DNA of 64,000 nucleotides from Bradyrhizobium hereditatis (GTDB taxonomy: Bacteria > Pseudomonadota > Alphaproteobacteria > Rhizobiales > Xanthobacteraceae), in assembly GCF_020329435.1 (NCBI RefSeq), contig NZ_JAGKJK010000001.1:186001-250000 (forward strand), given 5' to 3'. The notes below the pieces were generated by a model, which worked only from the letters and a program-made list of their open reading frames with translations, was not told the origin of the DNA and did no database searches. Each line of letters begins with the position of its first letter. Position 1 is the first letter of the stretch. Position numbers and translations under genes: made by a program. This document shows, piece after piece, positions 27,982-36,491 of the stretch.

Positions 27982-28614
27982 ATGTACCTCACCGTTATTG
28001 CGGCTGCGCTTGCCAATTCGAGCGTGCGCACGCTGAGCCAGCAGGAAGAGTTGCCGCTCTTGCGCGATCACCTGCTGCGGCTCGACCGCAACAGCCGCCG
28101 CGACCGTTTCCATGGCTTCATGGATGACAGCTTCATCGAGCGCTACGCCGAGAAATGCGCCAATGACGGCACGATCATCATAGCCTTCTTTGAAGATGGT
28201 GTGGTCAGGGGCGCAGCCGAACTGCATCCGCCGGATCAGTCACCGGATTCGCTGCCCGAGATCGCATTCAGCGTCGAAACGTCGGTGCGGCGTCGGGGCG
28301 TCGGGACCATCCTGTTCCGCAAGCTGATCAAGGAAGCCCGTGCCAAGGGCCACAAGAGCCTGCGGATCACTACCGGAGCGCAGAACGAGGCGATGCGGGC
28401 CCTCGCCAGCAAGTTCGGCGCGCAGCTTGTGTTCCGCCACGGCGAATCCACCGGCACCATCGACGTGACGAAGTATGATCAGGCCGAATTCGCCACGTCC
28501 TGGGTCGAGAACACGGTCAATGCGATCCGCGCGGTCGTGGCTTTCAACCGTGCCTATTGGCGGATGGTGCTTCGGATGGCCGGATCGGCTCCGAAGGAAT
28601 GGGGCGCCTCATAG
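27982..28614 (+). CDS. GNAT family N-acetyltransferase
   Basis: A 210-residue protein with a GNAT core. The acceptor-side strand is GTIIIAFFEDGVVRGAAELHP, the acetyl-CoA pyrophosphate loop is VRRRGVGTILFRKLIKEARAKG (the RxxGxG/A motif), and the next helix is NEAMRALASKFGAQL. The substrate is not predictable. The start at 27982 is preceded by GAGAGGAG. A strong intrinsic terminator follows the gene. Confidence 0.88.
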   Translation: MYLTVIAAALANSSVRTLSQQEELPLLRDHLLRLDRNSRRDRFHGFMDDSFIERYAEKCANDGTIIIAFFEDGVVRGAAELHPPDQSPDSLPEIAFSVETSVRRRGVGTILFRKLIKEARAKGHKSLRITTGAQNEAMRALASKFGAQLVFRHGESTGTIDVTKYDQAEFATSWVENTVNAIRAVVAFNRAYWRMVLRMAGSAPKEWGAS

Positions 28615-28643
28615 GGATCCGTACGATTGATCACGCAAAAATT

Positions 28644-28678
28644 GCCCAAGGCCGAACGATGAGGCCTTGGGCTTTTTC
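28644..28678 (+). terminator. Intrinsic terminator of the GNAT gene
   Basis: GCCCAAGGCC (28644-28653) and GGCCTTGGGC (28663-28672) form a perfect 10-bp stem with a 9-nt loop, followed by TTTTTCTT. It lies 30 bp after the stop codon. Confidence 0.9.
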
Positions 28679-28709
28679 TTGCGCAATTCGGGCAGGCTGC
28701 GGCGAGCCG

Positions 28710-29012
28710 TCAGGTGCCGGTACGCTTGTCGTTGCCGAAGCGCCTGATCACGCGGCGCTCGACCACGACGGCGCGCTGCGCGCCTTGTTCGCCGGCGATG
28801 ACACGGGTGGCTGATCGCGCCATGGCGCGGCTGGTTTTCTTCACCTCAGCCAGCACGTCCTCGTAGGGCAGGCCCATCAGCGCGGCGGCGATTTCCGCCT
28901 GCTGCTGCTGATCGTCGGTGATGCCCACCGCGGCGAAGATTGCCTCCTCCAGCGTCGGCGGATCCCGCCGGACGCGTCGTGTACCGTATTTCGTGTTCCA
29001 GTCTTCGCTCAT
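28710..29012 (-). CDS. Small conserved-looking protein of unknown function
   Basis: A 100-residue, charged, helical protein beginning MSEDWNTKYGTRRVRRDPPTLEEAIFAA. It contains the phrase ITDDQQQQAEIAAALMGLPYEDVLAEVKK and a basic C terminus (ERRVIRRFGNDKRTG). No signal peptide or membrane segment is present. The ATG at 29012 is preferred over an upstream in-frame start that adds a non-homogeneous segment. I cannot assign a function. Confidence 0.7.
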   Translation of the reverse strand: MSEDWNTKYGTRRVRRDPPTLEEAIFAAVGITDDQQQQAEIAAALMGLPYEDVLAEVKKTSRAMARSATRVIAGEQGAQRAVVVERRVIRRFGNDKRTGT

Positions 29013-29140
29013 TGGGGCCTCGCATTGAATCGAGGAAATACCTAGGTGCACGAATGTTGCATTGCAATATGAATTTCGGATGGCAATACAGCCATGCATC
29101 TACAACCTCTCAAGTCTGGCCGGCTTATGTGGTTCTGCGG

Positions 29141-29827
29141 CTACGGCGCGGAATTGCTGGCGGCGGCCAGATCCAGCGGCTGCGGTGGCCAGCGCTTCAA
29201 TGCGGCATGTCCGGCATCGGTCAGCACGTAAATGCCGCGCTCGGCGCGATCGAACCAGCCATAGACGTTGTGCAGGAGGATTTTCCCGGCATCCGGAATC
29301 TCCGCCCGCAAATCCCTCACGCGTCGTGGCCCGCCTGAGAGCGCGAAGGCGCAGGCCAGCGCCTGCTGACGGTAGGCCGTCATGATCGGTGCGCGGGTCG
29401 ATCCGCCCATGACAGGATCGCCCTTGCGCTTCTGATGCTCGGCGATCAGCCGTGAGCGCTTTTTGGGATCGCGGCGCGGCGCTGCGGTCGGCGGCTTGAC
29501 CAGCACCTCGACATCCCCGGAGTTCGTGACAGCGAGCATGCCAAAACCCAGGCGGCGGCAGAGATTGCGATAGCGCGCATCGCTTTCGCGGCCCTTGCCG
29601 CGTGCGGATAGTTTGGCGGCGAGCCATACCTCGTCGGCGGCGCCCGCGCGATCAACCGCCTGCAAGATCAATTCGAGATTGAAGGACAGCTTCAGTTCGC
29701 CGATCACGACGATCGGCGGGTCATCGCCGCTCAGCGCCACCAGATCGCAGCCGCCGACCTCGCCCTTGACGGTGAAGCCAAGCTTTTCAAGGAAGCGTTT
29801 GACGGGAAGATAAAGCTCGGTTTCCAA
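29141..29827 (-). CDS. DUF2161 protein with PD-(D/E)XK nuclease-like core
   Basis: A 228-residue protein starting with TTG at 29827 behind GGAG. The N-terminal half has a restriction-endonuclease-like layout: GGCDLVALSGDDPPIVVIGELKLSF supplies an Asp and then Glu-x-Lys. The C-terminal part (GGPRRVRDLRAEIPDAGKILLHNVYGWFDRAERGIYVLTDAG) looks like a winged helix. This combination matches the DUF2161 family as I know it. Its biological role is unsettled; a nucleic-acid-cleaving or DNA-binding activity is inference. Confidence 0.8.
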   Translation of the reverse strand: METELYLPVKRFLEKLGFTVKGEVGGCDLVALSGDDPPIVVIGELKLSFNLELILQAVDRAGAADEVWLAAKLSARGKGRESDARYRNLCRRLGFGMLAVTNSGDVEVLVKPPTAAPRRDPKKRSRLIAEHQKRKGDPVMGGSTRAPIMTAYRQQALACAFALSGGPRRVRDLRAEIPDAGKILLHNVYGWFDRAERGIYVLTDAGHAALKRWPPQPLDLAAASNSAP

Positions 29828-30000
29828 GATTTGCTCCGGCGGGCCGGGCGGCCGCGACTCAGTGCCCGGACTCTAGCCGAATTCGGGCAAAGCGTTTGAT
29901 CGTCTGGTGCTCGGCCGGCTATTCTGGGCGCCGGGACAAGGCCAGAGGTAATCGAGGGAACCTGCGAATCCAGTGTTTGCGGGTCAAATTGCGTTTGCCG

Positions 30001-30732
30001 ATGCAAAACGGGCAGGGCGTGCTGCAAGGACTTTACAAATTCAGTTTTGTCACCGAGCGCGGGACCGGATGCGGCGTGATGTTCGCCACCGAAGGCGGCC
30101 GGCTGTATGGCGGCGATTCCGGCTCGTCCTTTGCCGGCGGTTTCACCTCGGCTGACGGCGTCATCTCCGTCGAGGTTACGATGTCGCGTCACAACCACGA
30201 TCCGAACTACGTTCCGATGTTCGACGTCGACCACGCCGTCTTACATTTCACCGGCATGCCTCACGGCGACGAGATTCATTTCGAGGGCGGCAGCGCCGCG
30301 ATGCCAGGCGTCCACTTCAAGACCGTGCTCACGCGGATCAACGACTCCGATGCACCGCCGCCCGGCGAGGTCGGCCCCGACGGCATCGGCAACGGGCTTT
30401 ACTCCATCCACATCCGAATGCTCGATGGCATCGACGCCGGCAACACCGGTGTCATGATGCTGCAGGACGGCCGGATCAGGGGCGGCGACGCCTTCTTCGA
30501 CTATATCGGTGCGTATTCGGCGGCGAATGGCAGATGGAAGGGCGAACTCATCAACCGCGAGCATACGTCGGCCCAAAGCGAGCGGCCGCTGTTCAGCGGC
30601 CATGAAGTCGGCATCGGCTTTTCCGGCACCTACGATAATGACGGCGCGGAAGGCGAAGCCACCGCACTTGCCGGCAAGCGCAGCATCCGCTTCAAGGCCG
30701 TGCTGCGAAAGCTGGCGGAGGTGGAGGGTTAG
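30001..30732 (+). CDS. Double GrlR-like domain protein, copy 1 (most diverged)
   Basis: A 243-residue protein made of two related beta-sandwich units. Unit 1 (8-115) starts LQGLYKFSFVTERGTGCGVMFATEGGRLYGGDSG. Unit 2 (132-243) starts NGLYSIHIRMLDGIDAGNTGVMMLQDGRIRGGDAFFDYIGAY. Both follow the G.Y.....G.GVM...DGR..GGD pattern of GrlR, the type III secretion regulator of enteropathogenic E. coli. No secretion genes are nearby. The ATG at 30001 is favoured by domain limits. It overlaps the convergent SDR gene by 4 bp. Two paralogues lie at 36.5 and 38.7 kb. Confidence 0.8.
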   Translation: MQNGQGVLQGLYKFSFVTERGTGCGVMFATEGGRLYGGDSGSSFAGGFTSADGVISVEVTMSRHNHDPNYVPMFDVDHAVLHFTGMPHGDEIHFEGGSAAMPGVHFKTVLTRINDSDAPPPGEVGPDGIGNGLYSIHIRMLDGIDAGNTGVMMLQDGRIRGGDAFFDYIGAYSAANGRWKGELINREHTSAQSERPLFSGHEVGIGFSGTYDNDGAEGEATALAGKRSIRFKAVLRKLAEVEG

Positions 30733-31409
30733 ACCCTCCCGTTTACCGGCAGCAGCGCGCCGGTCACGGCGCTCGCCGCGTCGCTGGCGAGGAACAGGAT
30801 CACTTCGGCCAACTCGTTCGGTGTCACCCATTTGGCGAAATCGGCTTTCGGCATGCTGGCGCGGTTGGCCGCGGTGTCGATGATCGACGGCAGCACGGCA
30901 TTGACGGTGACCTTGCCCTTGAGCTCGGCGGCGAGTGCTTCCGTCAGCCGATGCACGCCGGATTTGGAGGCGGCGTAAGCACCCATGCCGGCGCCTGCCT
31001 GCAGCGCGCTCATCGCACCGACATTGATGATCCGCCCGTTGCCCGATGCGACGAGATGCGGGATCGCGGCGCGCGACGCGTTCAGCGCGGTCATGACGTT
31101 GAGCGCGTACATCCGCTGCCATGTCTTGGGATCGCCATCAGCCACTGCTTCGAAGGCGAAGCCGCCAGCAATGTTGATCAGCACGTCGAGCTTGCCAAAA
31201 TGCGACGCCGCGGCGTGGATGGCTTTCCTGGCTTGCGCCGCGTCGGTCAGGTCGACACCGCCGAGCTCGAACAGATCGGCCGTAGCCGGAGCTTGCGTAG
31301 GCGCATGATCGACGCTCGCAATCCTGGCGCGGCGCTTCAGCGCTTCGTCGACTACGACGCTGCCAAGCGCGCCTAATGCACCCGTCACGACAACGACTTT
31401 ACCGTCCAT
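30729..31409 (-). CDS. SDR family oxidoreductase
   Basis: A 226-residue classical short-chain dehydrogenase. The dinucleotide motif is VVVTGALGALGSVV (TGxxxxxG), then NIAGG (NxAG). The catalytic Ser is in NVGAMS and the Tyr/Lys pair in AYAASKSG. The C terminus includes LASDAASAVTGALLPVNG. It oxidizes or reduces an alcohol or ketone with NAD(P); the substrate is unknown. It is convergent with GrlR-like copy 1. Confidence 0.92.
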   Translation of the reverse strand: MDGKVVVVTGALGALGSVVVDEALKRRARIASVDHAPTQAPATADLFELGGVDLTDAAQARKAIHAAASHFGKLDVLINIAGGFAFEAVADGDPKTWQRMYALNVMTALNASRAAIPHLVASGNGRIINVGAMSALQAGAGMGAYAASKSGVHRLTEALAAELKGKVTVNAVLPSIIDTAANRASMPKADFAKWVTPNELAEVILFLASDAASAVTGALLPVNGRV

Positions 31410-31536
31410 GATGGGTCTCCATATGCATGCGTAAAATATGAGTCGACACTAGCGCGGAGCTTTTCATTTGCAATGCGGCGAATTTCTGCGCTTAATGCGG
31501 GTGTGTGATTAAATATTCTCGCGGAGGATGTTCAAC

Positions 31537-32232
31537 ATGCCCGCAGCGCAAAAGACTTGCGACACACACAGCGATCTCTTCAATTTCGTGCATGAGCTTC
31601 CACGCTTCGCGGAAAGCTTGAAGAAACAGCGAAAGATCAAGGTCGTGGCCATTGGTTCGTCGTCGACAGCGGGCGAAAGCGACGTTGTGCCTTACCCGGA
31701 ACGGCTAGCGATGTTGCTGCGGGAGCATTACCGCGACCACATGATCGACGTGCTGAACCACGGCATCGGCGGTCAGGAAGCGACCACCGAATTGTTGCGC
31801 TTCGAGCCCGACGTGCTTGCTGAGGCGCCTGCGTTGGTTATTTGGCAGGTCGGCACCAATGCCGTCTTCCGGAAGGACGAATTTGATTTCGGCGAGGTGA
31901 TCGCTGCGATCAAGATGGGGCTAAATCGGTTGTTGGAGCGCTCCATCGACGTGGTGGTTATGGACTCGCAATATGTTCCGGCCGTTGTGAACGGAGAGAA
32001 GCTGAAATTGTCTGAGGAACTTGTGGGGAAAATCGGGCAGGCGGCGAACGCCGTCCGCGTCAACGTCTTCCGCCGCTTTGAATTGATGCGGCACTGGGTC
32101 ACTCAGGACGGGCTGTCGATCGGGGAGCTAGTCCGCGAGGGCGACGAGAAGATGCTCCACATGAGCGATTGGGCGACCAATTGCGTCTCAAGGGCGTTGT
32201 TCGAGTCGATTAGAGGGCGCGTGGAAGCGTAG
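31537..32232 (+). CDS. SGNH/GDSL hydrolase
   Basis: A 231-residue esterase-like protein with all four SGNH blocks: Ser in VVAIGSSSTAG (block I), Gly in HGIGGQEAT (II), Asn in IWQVGTNA (III), and the Asp/His region in DEKMLHMSDWATN (V). No signal peptide is seen, so it is probably cytoplasmic. ATG 31537 is chosen because GGAGG lies nine bases upstream; ATG 31528 abuts the Shine-Dalgarno sequence. Confidence 0.88.
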   Translation: MPAAQKTCDTHSDLFNFVHELPRFAESLKKQRKIKVVAIGSSSTAGESDVVPYPERLAMLLREHYRDHMIDVLNHGIGGQEATTELLRFEPDVLAEAPALVIWQVGTNAVFRKDEFDFGEVIAAIKMGLNRLLERSIDVVVMDSQYVPAVVNGEKLKLSEELVGKIGQAANAVRVNVFRRFELMRHWVTQDGLSIGELVREGDEKMLHMSDWATNCVSRALFESIRGRVEA

Positions 32233-32351
32233 GGCACCACGTAAGACTACGGAATGGGGCAAAATCGATAAAATTTGCCCGAGTTCTGTAAGCCGTTCGC
32301 AGACTCCGTTCGGTACAAGGCGGAGACCAACAAAAGGCAGGGGGATTTGTC

Positions 32352-32552
32352 ATGGGTTTGCCGGATCACGGTTTACCGCTTGTTCAGCTTAAGGAGCAGC
32401 GGCGTGACCTCGTCGTGGCGCTGCAGAACCGCAGCGGTCCGGTCTCGAGCTGGGAACTGATGCAGATCGCAGCGATCCAGCAGGCGATCTCGGCGTTCGA
32501 GGACGTCATCGCCGATCTCGACGCCGAAATGGAAATGGAAGCGGCGGCCTGA
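32352..32552 (+). CDS. Small helical protein of unknown function
   Basis: A 66-residue protein, MGLPDHGLPLVQLKEQ..., with an acidic C-terminal helix (IAAIQQAISAFEDVIADLDAEMEMEAAA). The start follows AGGGGGA at suitable spacing. The heptad-like pattern suggests a coiled coil. No domain is recognized. Confidence 0.65.
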   Translation: MGLPDHGLPLVQLKEQRRDLVVALQNRSGPVSSWELMQIAAIQQAISAFEDVIADLDAEMEMEAAA

Positions 32553-32624
32553 GCCGATAGGCGCTGCCTTCCGGATAGTCCACGGCCTGCTTTACGGTTC
32601 GCGTGCGACGGATAGGATTGCAGC

Positions 32625-33311
32625 ATGCGCCGGGCGCTGGCATTTCCGCTCGTTCTCACCGCGCTATTTGCGCAGCAGGTGCCTGCTGCGTTGGCGCAGG
32701 CCTGCGTTGCCGACCAACATGGTGGGCTCGTCTGCGGCCAAGGGAAGGCGGCGATGCGCGTCGTCGCCGATACCATCTCACCATCGAAGAATTACGCATT
32801 CGCCTGGCGCAGCGAGCAGGGCTTGTCCGTCGGCGATCCGCCGCCGCCCGGCGTCGAAAACCTCCTGATCCGTATCAGCGACGGCGCTGTGCTTGCCAAG
32901 CTCGGCGGCGAGTACTGGGCGACCGGTGAGATGCGCGCCAACCGCTACGAACTGGTGGCCGCGTGGTCGCCGGACAGCCGATCCGTCATCGAGGTCGCGA
33001 ACAGCCGCTCGAAAAGCGATTCCTTCGCCTATTACCGGATCGAGGGCGCGACGGCGGTGAAGTTCGATCTGCGTGCGCTGGTCGAGCCTGTCATGACAGC
33101 CAGACTGCCGCCGCGAAACCGTCAGGGCAATTCCTTCAGCGTGCGTACCGATTTGCCGCTGACGCTCGATGAGCGCGGCCGCGTGCGCTTTACCGCGATG
33201 CTCTATGTGCCCAAGAGCGAAACCACCAATGACTACAAGGTACAGGTCAACGTCCGGACCACAGGCGGCAAGCCGTCCGCGCAGGTCGTATCGATGCGGC
33301 GCGTAAAGTAG
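32625..33311 (+). CDS. Secreted protein of unknown function
   Basis: A 228-residue protein with a signal peptide (ending PAALAQA, residue 26) and a mature part of mainly beta character. The segment ISPSKNYAFAWRSEQGLSVGDPPPPGVENLLIRISDGAVLAKLGGEYWATGE and the later YELVAAWSPDSRSVIEV look like beta-propeller blades (WSPDSR is common in TolB/WD-like repeats). Two cysteines near the N terminus of the mature part (ACVADQHGGLVCG) may form a disulfide. Function is unknown. Confidence 0.8.
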   Translation: MRRALAFPLVLTALFAQQVPAALAQACVADQHGGLVCGQGKAAMRVVADTISPSKNYAFAWRSEQGLSVGDPPPPGVENLLIRISDGAVLAKLGGEYWATGEMRANRYELVAAWSPDSRSVIEVANSRSKSDSFAYYRIEGATAVKFDLRALVEPVMTARLPPRNRQGNSFSVRTDLPLTLDERGRVRFTAMLYVPKSETTNDYKVQVNVRTTGGKPSAQVVSMRRVK

Positions 33312-33312
33312 A

Positions 33313-34059
33313 TCAGCGCTGCAGATAGCGCGCTTCGAGATGGGCGCGCTCGGCCTTGCCTATGCCGAGGCCGTCGCGGATGTAGCTTTCGAGATCGCCA
33401 TAATCAGCATTGATGGCCTGGAACGCGGCGGCGAGAAAAGATGCCTGCACGGAGCCGAGCACCTGTCTGACCTCGTCGGGCAAGTCCGTGCTGTGGTTGG
33501 GATCCCGCCGGTAGAAGCGGTTGGTCAAGAGATAATCTTCCGAGATGACGTCCTCGGGAACGCCGAGCGTATGCAGGATCAGCGCACAGGCAAAGCCGGT
33601 GCGGTCCTTGCCGGCGGTGCAATGGATCACCAGCGGCGCACGGTCTTCGAGGAGATGCGCAAACAGCGCGCGGAAATGCTGCGTGTTGCTCTGGACGTAG
33701 CTGCGGTAGGAGTCGCACATTACTTCAACGGCATGATCGGTCGACAGCGGCGTGCCGCCCGCCGCGATCGCGCGCAACGCCGCGACGACCGTGGGTTCGA
33801 CCGGCAGCGAATGAACTGATATTTCGGGCATAGCGCATAGCGCGGCGACGCGTTCCTCGGTGCCGCGAAAATCGAACGCGCTGCGGACGCCAAGCTCGCG
33901 CAGAACGGCGACGTCGTCATCGGTAAGATGGCCGAGATGGTTGGAGCGGAATATCTGCCGCCAGCGCACGATCCGGCCGTCGCCGGTTGGATAGCCGCCG
34001 AGATCGCGGAAATTGCTGGCGCCGGAAAGATTGAGATGGCGGGCAGGGGAATCTGGCAT
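33313..34059 (-). CDS. Tyrosine/serine protein phosphatase (dual-specificity-like)
   Basis: A 248-residue enzyme with the phosphatase P-loop VIHCTAGKDRTGFA (CX5R) near residue 145. It has the N-terminal signature NFRDLGGYPTGDGRIVRWRQIFRS and the D-containing general-acid region. This layout matches the Y_phosphatase3 family (related to IphP and the lipid/protein phosphatase LipA). It is cytoplasmic by sequence. Physiological substrates are unknown. Confidence 0.92.
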   Translation of the reverse strand: MPDSPARHLNLSGASNFRDLGGYPTGDGRIVRWRQIFRSNHLGHLTDDDVAVLRELGVRSAFDFRGTEERVAALCAMPEISVHSLPVEPTVVAALRAIAAGGTPLSTDHAVEVMCDSYRSYVQSNTQHFRALFAHLLEDRAPLVIHCTAGKDRTGFACALILHTLGVPEDVISEDYLLTNRFYRRDPNHSTDLPDEVRQVLGSVQASFLAAAFQAINADYGDLESYIRDGLGIGKAERAHLEARYLQR

Positions 34060-34141
34060 CAGTGCAGCAGGTTCGACGACAAGGGGCGAAGGTGTCGTTT
34101 GGTTCAGTCTCGTCTATACTGAACTCTCACGAGGGCGAAAT

Positions 34142-34462
34142 ATGAATCGGCGGAACATTGCGGTTTTTGGGGCGGTGCTAGGTCTCACCGCGGTTGCAGC
34201 CATGCCATCGCCGGCGTTCGCGCAGTCCAGCTTCCGGAACTATCGCTGCGCTGACGGATCACAATTCATGGTCGGTTTTTTCCAGTACGACAAGCGCGCC
34301 CATCTGCAGCTCGACGGTAAGGCCATCACGCTGCCCAAGCGCGTGGCGCTGTGGGGGTCGCGCTATCAGGCCAAGGGCGTGACGTTGAGGATCACCAAGA
34401 CCGGGGTGGTGACGCTCAAGCACGCCAGACGGAAGACTACGACCTGCGAGCAGCAGACATGA
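34142..34462 (+). CDS. Secreted MliC-like protein (C-type lysozyme inhibitor fold)
   Basis: A 106-residue protein with a signal peptide (ending SPAFAQ) and a mature domain FRNYRCADGSQFMVGFFQYDKRAHLQLDGKAITLPKRVALWGSRY. The YxCxDG, (A/V)xLxLDG and GxRYxxxGVxLR pattern fits MliC/PliC-type periplasmic lysozyme inhibitors. Two cysteines could form a disulfide. The start codon follows GAGGGCG. An intrinsic terminator comes immediately after the stop. Confidence 0.75.
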   Translation: MNRRNIAVFGAVLGLTAVAAMPSPAFAQSSFRNYRCADGSQFMVGFFQYDKRAHLQLDGKAITLPKRVALWGSRYQAKGVTLRITKTGVVTLKHARRKTTTCEQQT

Positions 34463-34496
34463 AAAAGGGCCGAAACGATAACGTTTCGACCCTTTT
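34463..34496. terminator. Strong hairpin, possible bidirectional terminator
   Basis: The left arm (34463-34477) and right arm (34482-34496) pair AAAAGGG with CCCTTTT and CGAAACG with CGTTTCG around loop ATAA, with one C-A mismatch. It abuts the stop of the MliC-like gene and faces the convergent DUF2735 gene; flanking A and T runs allow use in both directions. Confidence 0.85.
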
Positions 34497-34554
34497 CAGT
34501 TCACCGTCCGCGCCCTGATGATCGGGCGCGTCCCTGCCAAACACTTCCCGGACA

Positions 34555-34755
34555 TCAGTGATCACGTTCGTTGTTGGCATCCTGGATGGCGGCGGCGTGG
34601 TACCAGCTGTCGCAGCAGTCCGCGAGGTTGACCGTCTCCGCGGCAAACTCGGCCGGCTTGGTCTCGGAGTACCGGCCTCCCCGGAGAGCCGCACGGCCCC
34701 CGGTTGGGAATTGATAGATCTTGGCAGACCCCTGACTCACACCCGTATTGATCAT
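34555..34755 (-). CDS. DUF2735 protein, probable GstI-like translational inhibitor of glnII
   Basis: A 66-residue protein: MINTGVSQGSAKIYQF, then PTGGRAALRG, and a C-terminal DSWYHAAAIQDAN. The SAxIYQFP...R and CxSWYHxAAIxxA signatures define DUF2735. In Rhizobium leguminosarum a similarly sized gene, gstI, lies divergent from glnII and its product inhibits glnII translation. The position and size here are the same, so the same role is inferred. The start at 34755 has a strong GGAG Shine-Dalgarno. Confidence 0.82.
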   Translation of the reverse strand: MINTGVSQGSAKIYQFPTGGRAALRGGRYSETKPAEFAAETVNLADCCDSWYHAAAIQDANNERDH

Positions 34756-35324
34756 GGCAGTCTCTCCTTCGCGTCGACGCGCGTACCTCCATGGTGCGCC
34801 CGACTCGTTCTCTAGTGGTTTAAGTCGATATTGTTGGTGCCCCGGGTGGGTGCAAGTGCCCAAGATGGCGGCACGTTTTGTCTATTTCGTGAGCAATTTT
34901 GGCATTGCTTCCTGCGAGGCAGCAGTTGCATGACCAACGCGTGACCCGGTGGGATGGTTGCCCGGGTAGGTAGGCACCCCGCGCGCGGGGCTCAGAGCTT
35001 TGCCGCTCCTTTAAGCGCCTGACGGCCTGGAAACGGAAATGCCGGAGAAATGGGCTGGATTCGCCCTGCGAGCGTGCCGCCGAACCGCCCGATTTGCAGG
35101 CCTGCCGCGCTTCTATGTCGCAGCTCTTATTTTAGGTCGCCGCGCGGTCGTCCTGTGGATGACGCCTGCCGCAGTGCAGCGATTGGCACGCTTAATGCTT
35201 ACCAAGAGGCGGCCTGACGTGGCCGGGTACACGTATGCGGAGACCTCCAGGGGCTGGGCGTCAAAATCCAGATTTCAAGGCTTCGGTTTCCCGCATTTCA
35301 AAGTAGCAACTCAAGAGAGGCTCA
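34756..35324. other. Divergent regulatory region of the gstI-like gene and glnII
   Basis: This 569-bp spacer has no gene-like frame. It contains a sigma-54 promoter at 35184-35199 for glnII. GGTGC half-sites near 34835-34850 (two in direct orientation) could be part of an NtrC site, but they do not form the TGCACY-N5-RGTGCA palindrome, so I do not annotate them. Confidence 0.5.
35184..35199 (+). promoter_or_regulatory. Sigma-54 (-24/-12) promoter of glnII
   Basis: TGGCACG-CTTA-ATGCT matches TGGCACG-N4-TTGCT with one mismatch; the invariant GG and GC are separated by exactly 10 bases. It lies 126 bp upstream of the glnII start. Transcription of glnII by sigma-54 with NtrC is established for Bradyrhizobium. 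Confidence 0.85.
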
Positions 35325-36359
35325 ATGACCAAGTACAAGCTCGAGTATATTTGGCTCGACGGGTATACGCCGACGCCAAATCTGCGCGGCAAAACCCAGA
35401 TCAAGGAATTCGACAAGTTTCCGACGCTCGAGCAGCTTCCGCTGTGGGGCTTTGACGGTTCGTCGACCATGCAGGCCGAAGGTCACAGCTCCGACTGCGT
35501 GCTGAAGCCGGTGGCGGTCTATCCGGACGGCGCCCGCACCAACGGCGTGCTGGTGATGTGCGAAGTCATGATGCCCGATGGCAAGACCCCGCACCCCTCG
35601 AACAAGCGCGCGACCATTCTGGACGACGAGGGCGCCTGGTTCGGCTTCGAGCAGGAATACTTCTTCTACAAGGACGGCCGTCCGCTCGGCTTCCCGTCGG
35701 AGGGCTATCCGGCGCCGCAGGGCCCGTACTACACCGGCGTCGGCTACAAGAACGTCGGCGACGTCGCCCGCAAGATTGTCGAAGAGCACCTCGATCTCTG
35801 CCTCCATGCCGGCATCAACCACGAAGGCATCAACGCCGAAGTGGCGAAGGGTCAGTGGGAATTCCAGATCTTCGGCAAGGGCTCCCGCACCGCCGCCGAC
35901 CAGATGTGGATGGCCCGCTACCTGATGCTGCGTCTGACTGAAAAGTACGGCATCGATATCGAATTCCACTGCAAGCCGCTCGGCGACACCGACTGGAACG
36001 GCTCCGGCATGCATGCCAACTTCTCGACCAAGTACATGCGTGAATTCGGCGGCAAGGACTATTTCGAGAAGCTGATGGCGGCCTTTGAGAAGAACCTCAT
36101 GGACCACATCGCCGTCTACGGCCCGGACAACGACAAGCGTCTGACCGGAAAGCACGAGACCGCGCCCTGGAACAAGTTCAGCTATGGCGTGGCCGACCGC
36201 GGCGCTTCGATCCGCGTGCCGCACTCGTTCATCAAGAACGACTACAAGGGCTATCTGGAAGACCGTCGCCCGAACTCCCAGGGCGACCCCTACCAGATCG
36301 CTTCCCAGATCCTGAAGACCATCTCGGAAGTCCCGACCGGCGCCAAGGCGGCGGCCTAA
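35325..36359 (+). CDS. glnII: Glutamine synthetase type II
   Basis: A 344-residue eukaryote-like GSII that makes glutamine from glutamate, ammonia and ATP. It has the beta-grasp start YKLEYIWLDGYTPTPNLRGKT, LPLWGFDGSSTMQA, the catalytic-core FGFEQEYFFYKDGRPLG, INAEVAKGQWEFQ, and HCKPLGDTDWNGSGMHANFST. It is shorter than GlnA (GSI) and not regulated by adenylylation. The start follows GAGAGG. It is controlled by a sigma-54 promoter and probably by the divergent gstI-like gene. Confidence 0.97.
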   Translation: MTKYKLEYIWLDGYTPTPNLRGKTQIKEFDKFPTLEQLPLWGFDGSSTMQAEGHSSDCVLKPVAVYPDGARTNGVLVMCEVMMPDGKTPHPSNKRATILDDEGAWFGFEQEYFFYKDGRPLGFPSEGYPAPQGPYYTGVGYKNVGDVARKIVEEHLDLCLHAGINHEGINAEVAKGQWEFQIFGKGSRTAADQMWMARYLMLRLTEKYGIDIEFHCKPLGDTDWNGSGMHANFSTKYMREFGGKDYFEKLMAAFEKNLMDHIAVYGPDNDKRLTGKHETAPWNKFSYGVADRGASIRVPHSFIKNDYKGYLEDRRPNSQGDPYQIASQILKTISEVPTGAKAAA

Positions 36360-36406
36360 GCTGACTGACGATACGACCGGGCGGGGCACCTCCGGTTTGC
36401 AAAGCC

Positions 36407-36434
36407 GATCCGCCAGGGTTCACCCTGGCGGATC
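36407..36434 (+). terminator. Hairpin terminator after glnII
   Basis: GATCCGCCAGGGT (36407-36419) and ACCCTGGCGGATC (36422-36434) are perfect inverse complements, followed by GTTGCGTTTTG. It lies about 50 bp after the glnII stop. Confidence 0.8.
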
Positions 36435-36491
36435 GTTGCGTTTTGATGACATCGATTCAAATCCGCCGGTTCAAGGGCGTTTCCCTGCGTT

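Noticed and set aside
34899..34915. Possible second sigma-54 site TTGGCATTGCTTCCTGC
   Set aside because: GG and GC are separated by 11 rather than 10 bases, which normally abolishes sigma-54 recognition.
35322..36389. 355-codon minus-strand frame opposite glnII
   Set aside because: Antisense shadow of glnII; Val/Arg/Asp-rich with no motif.
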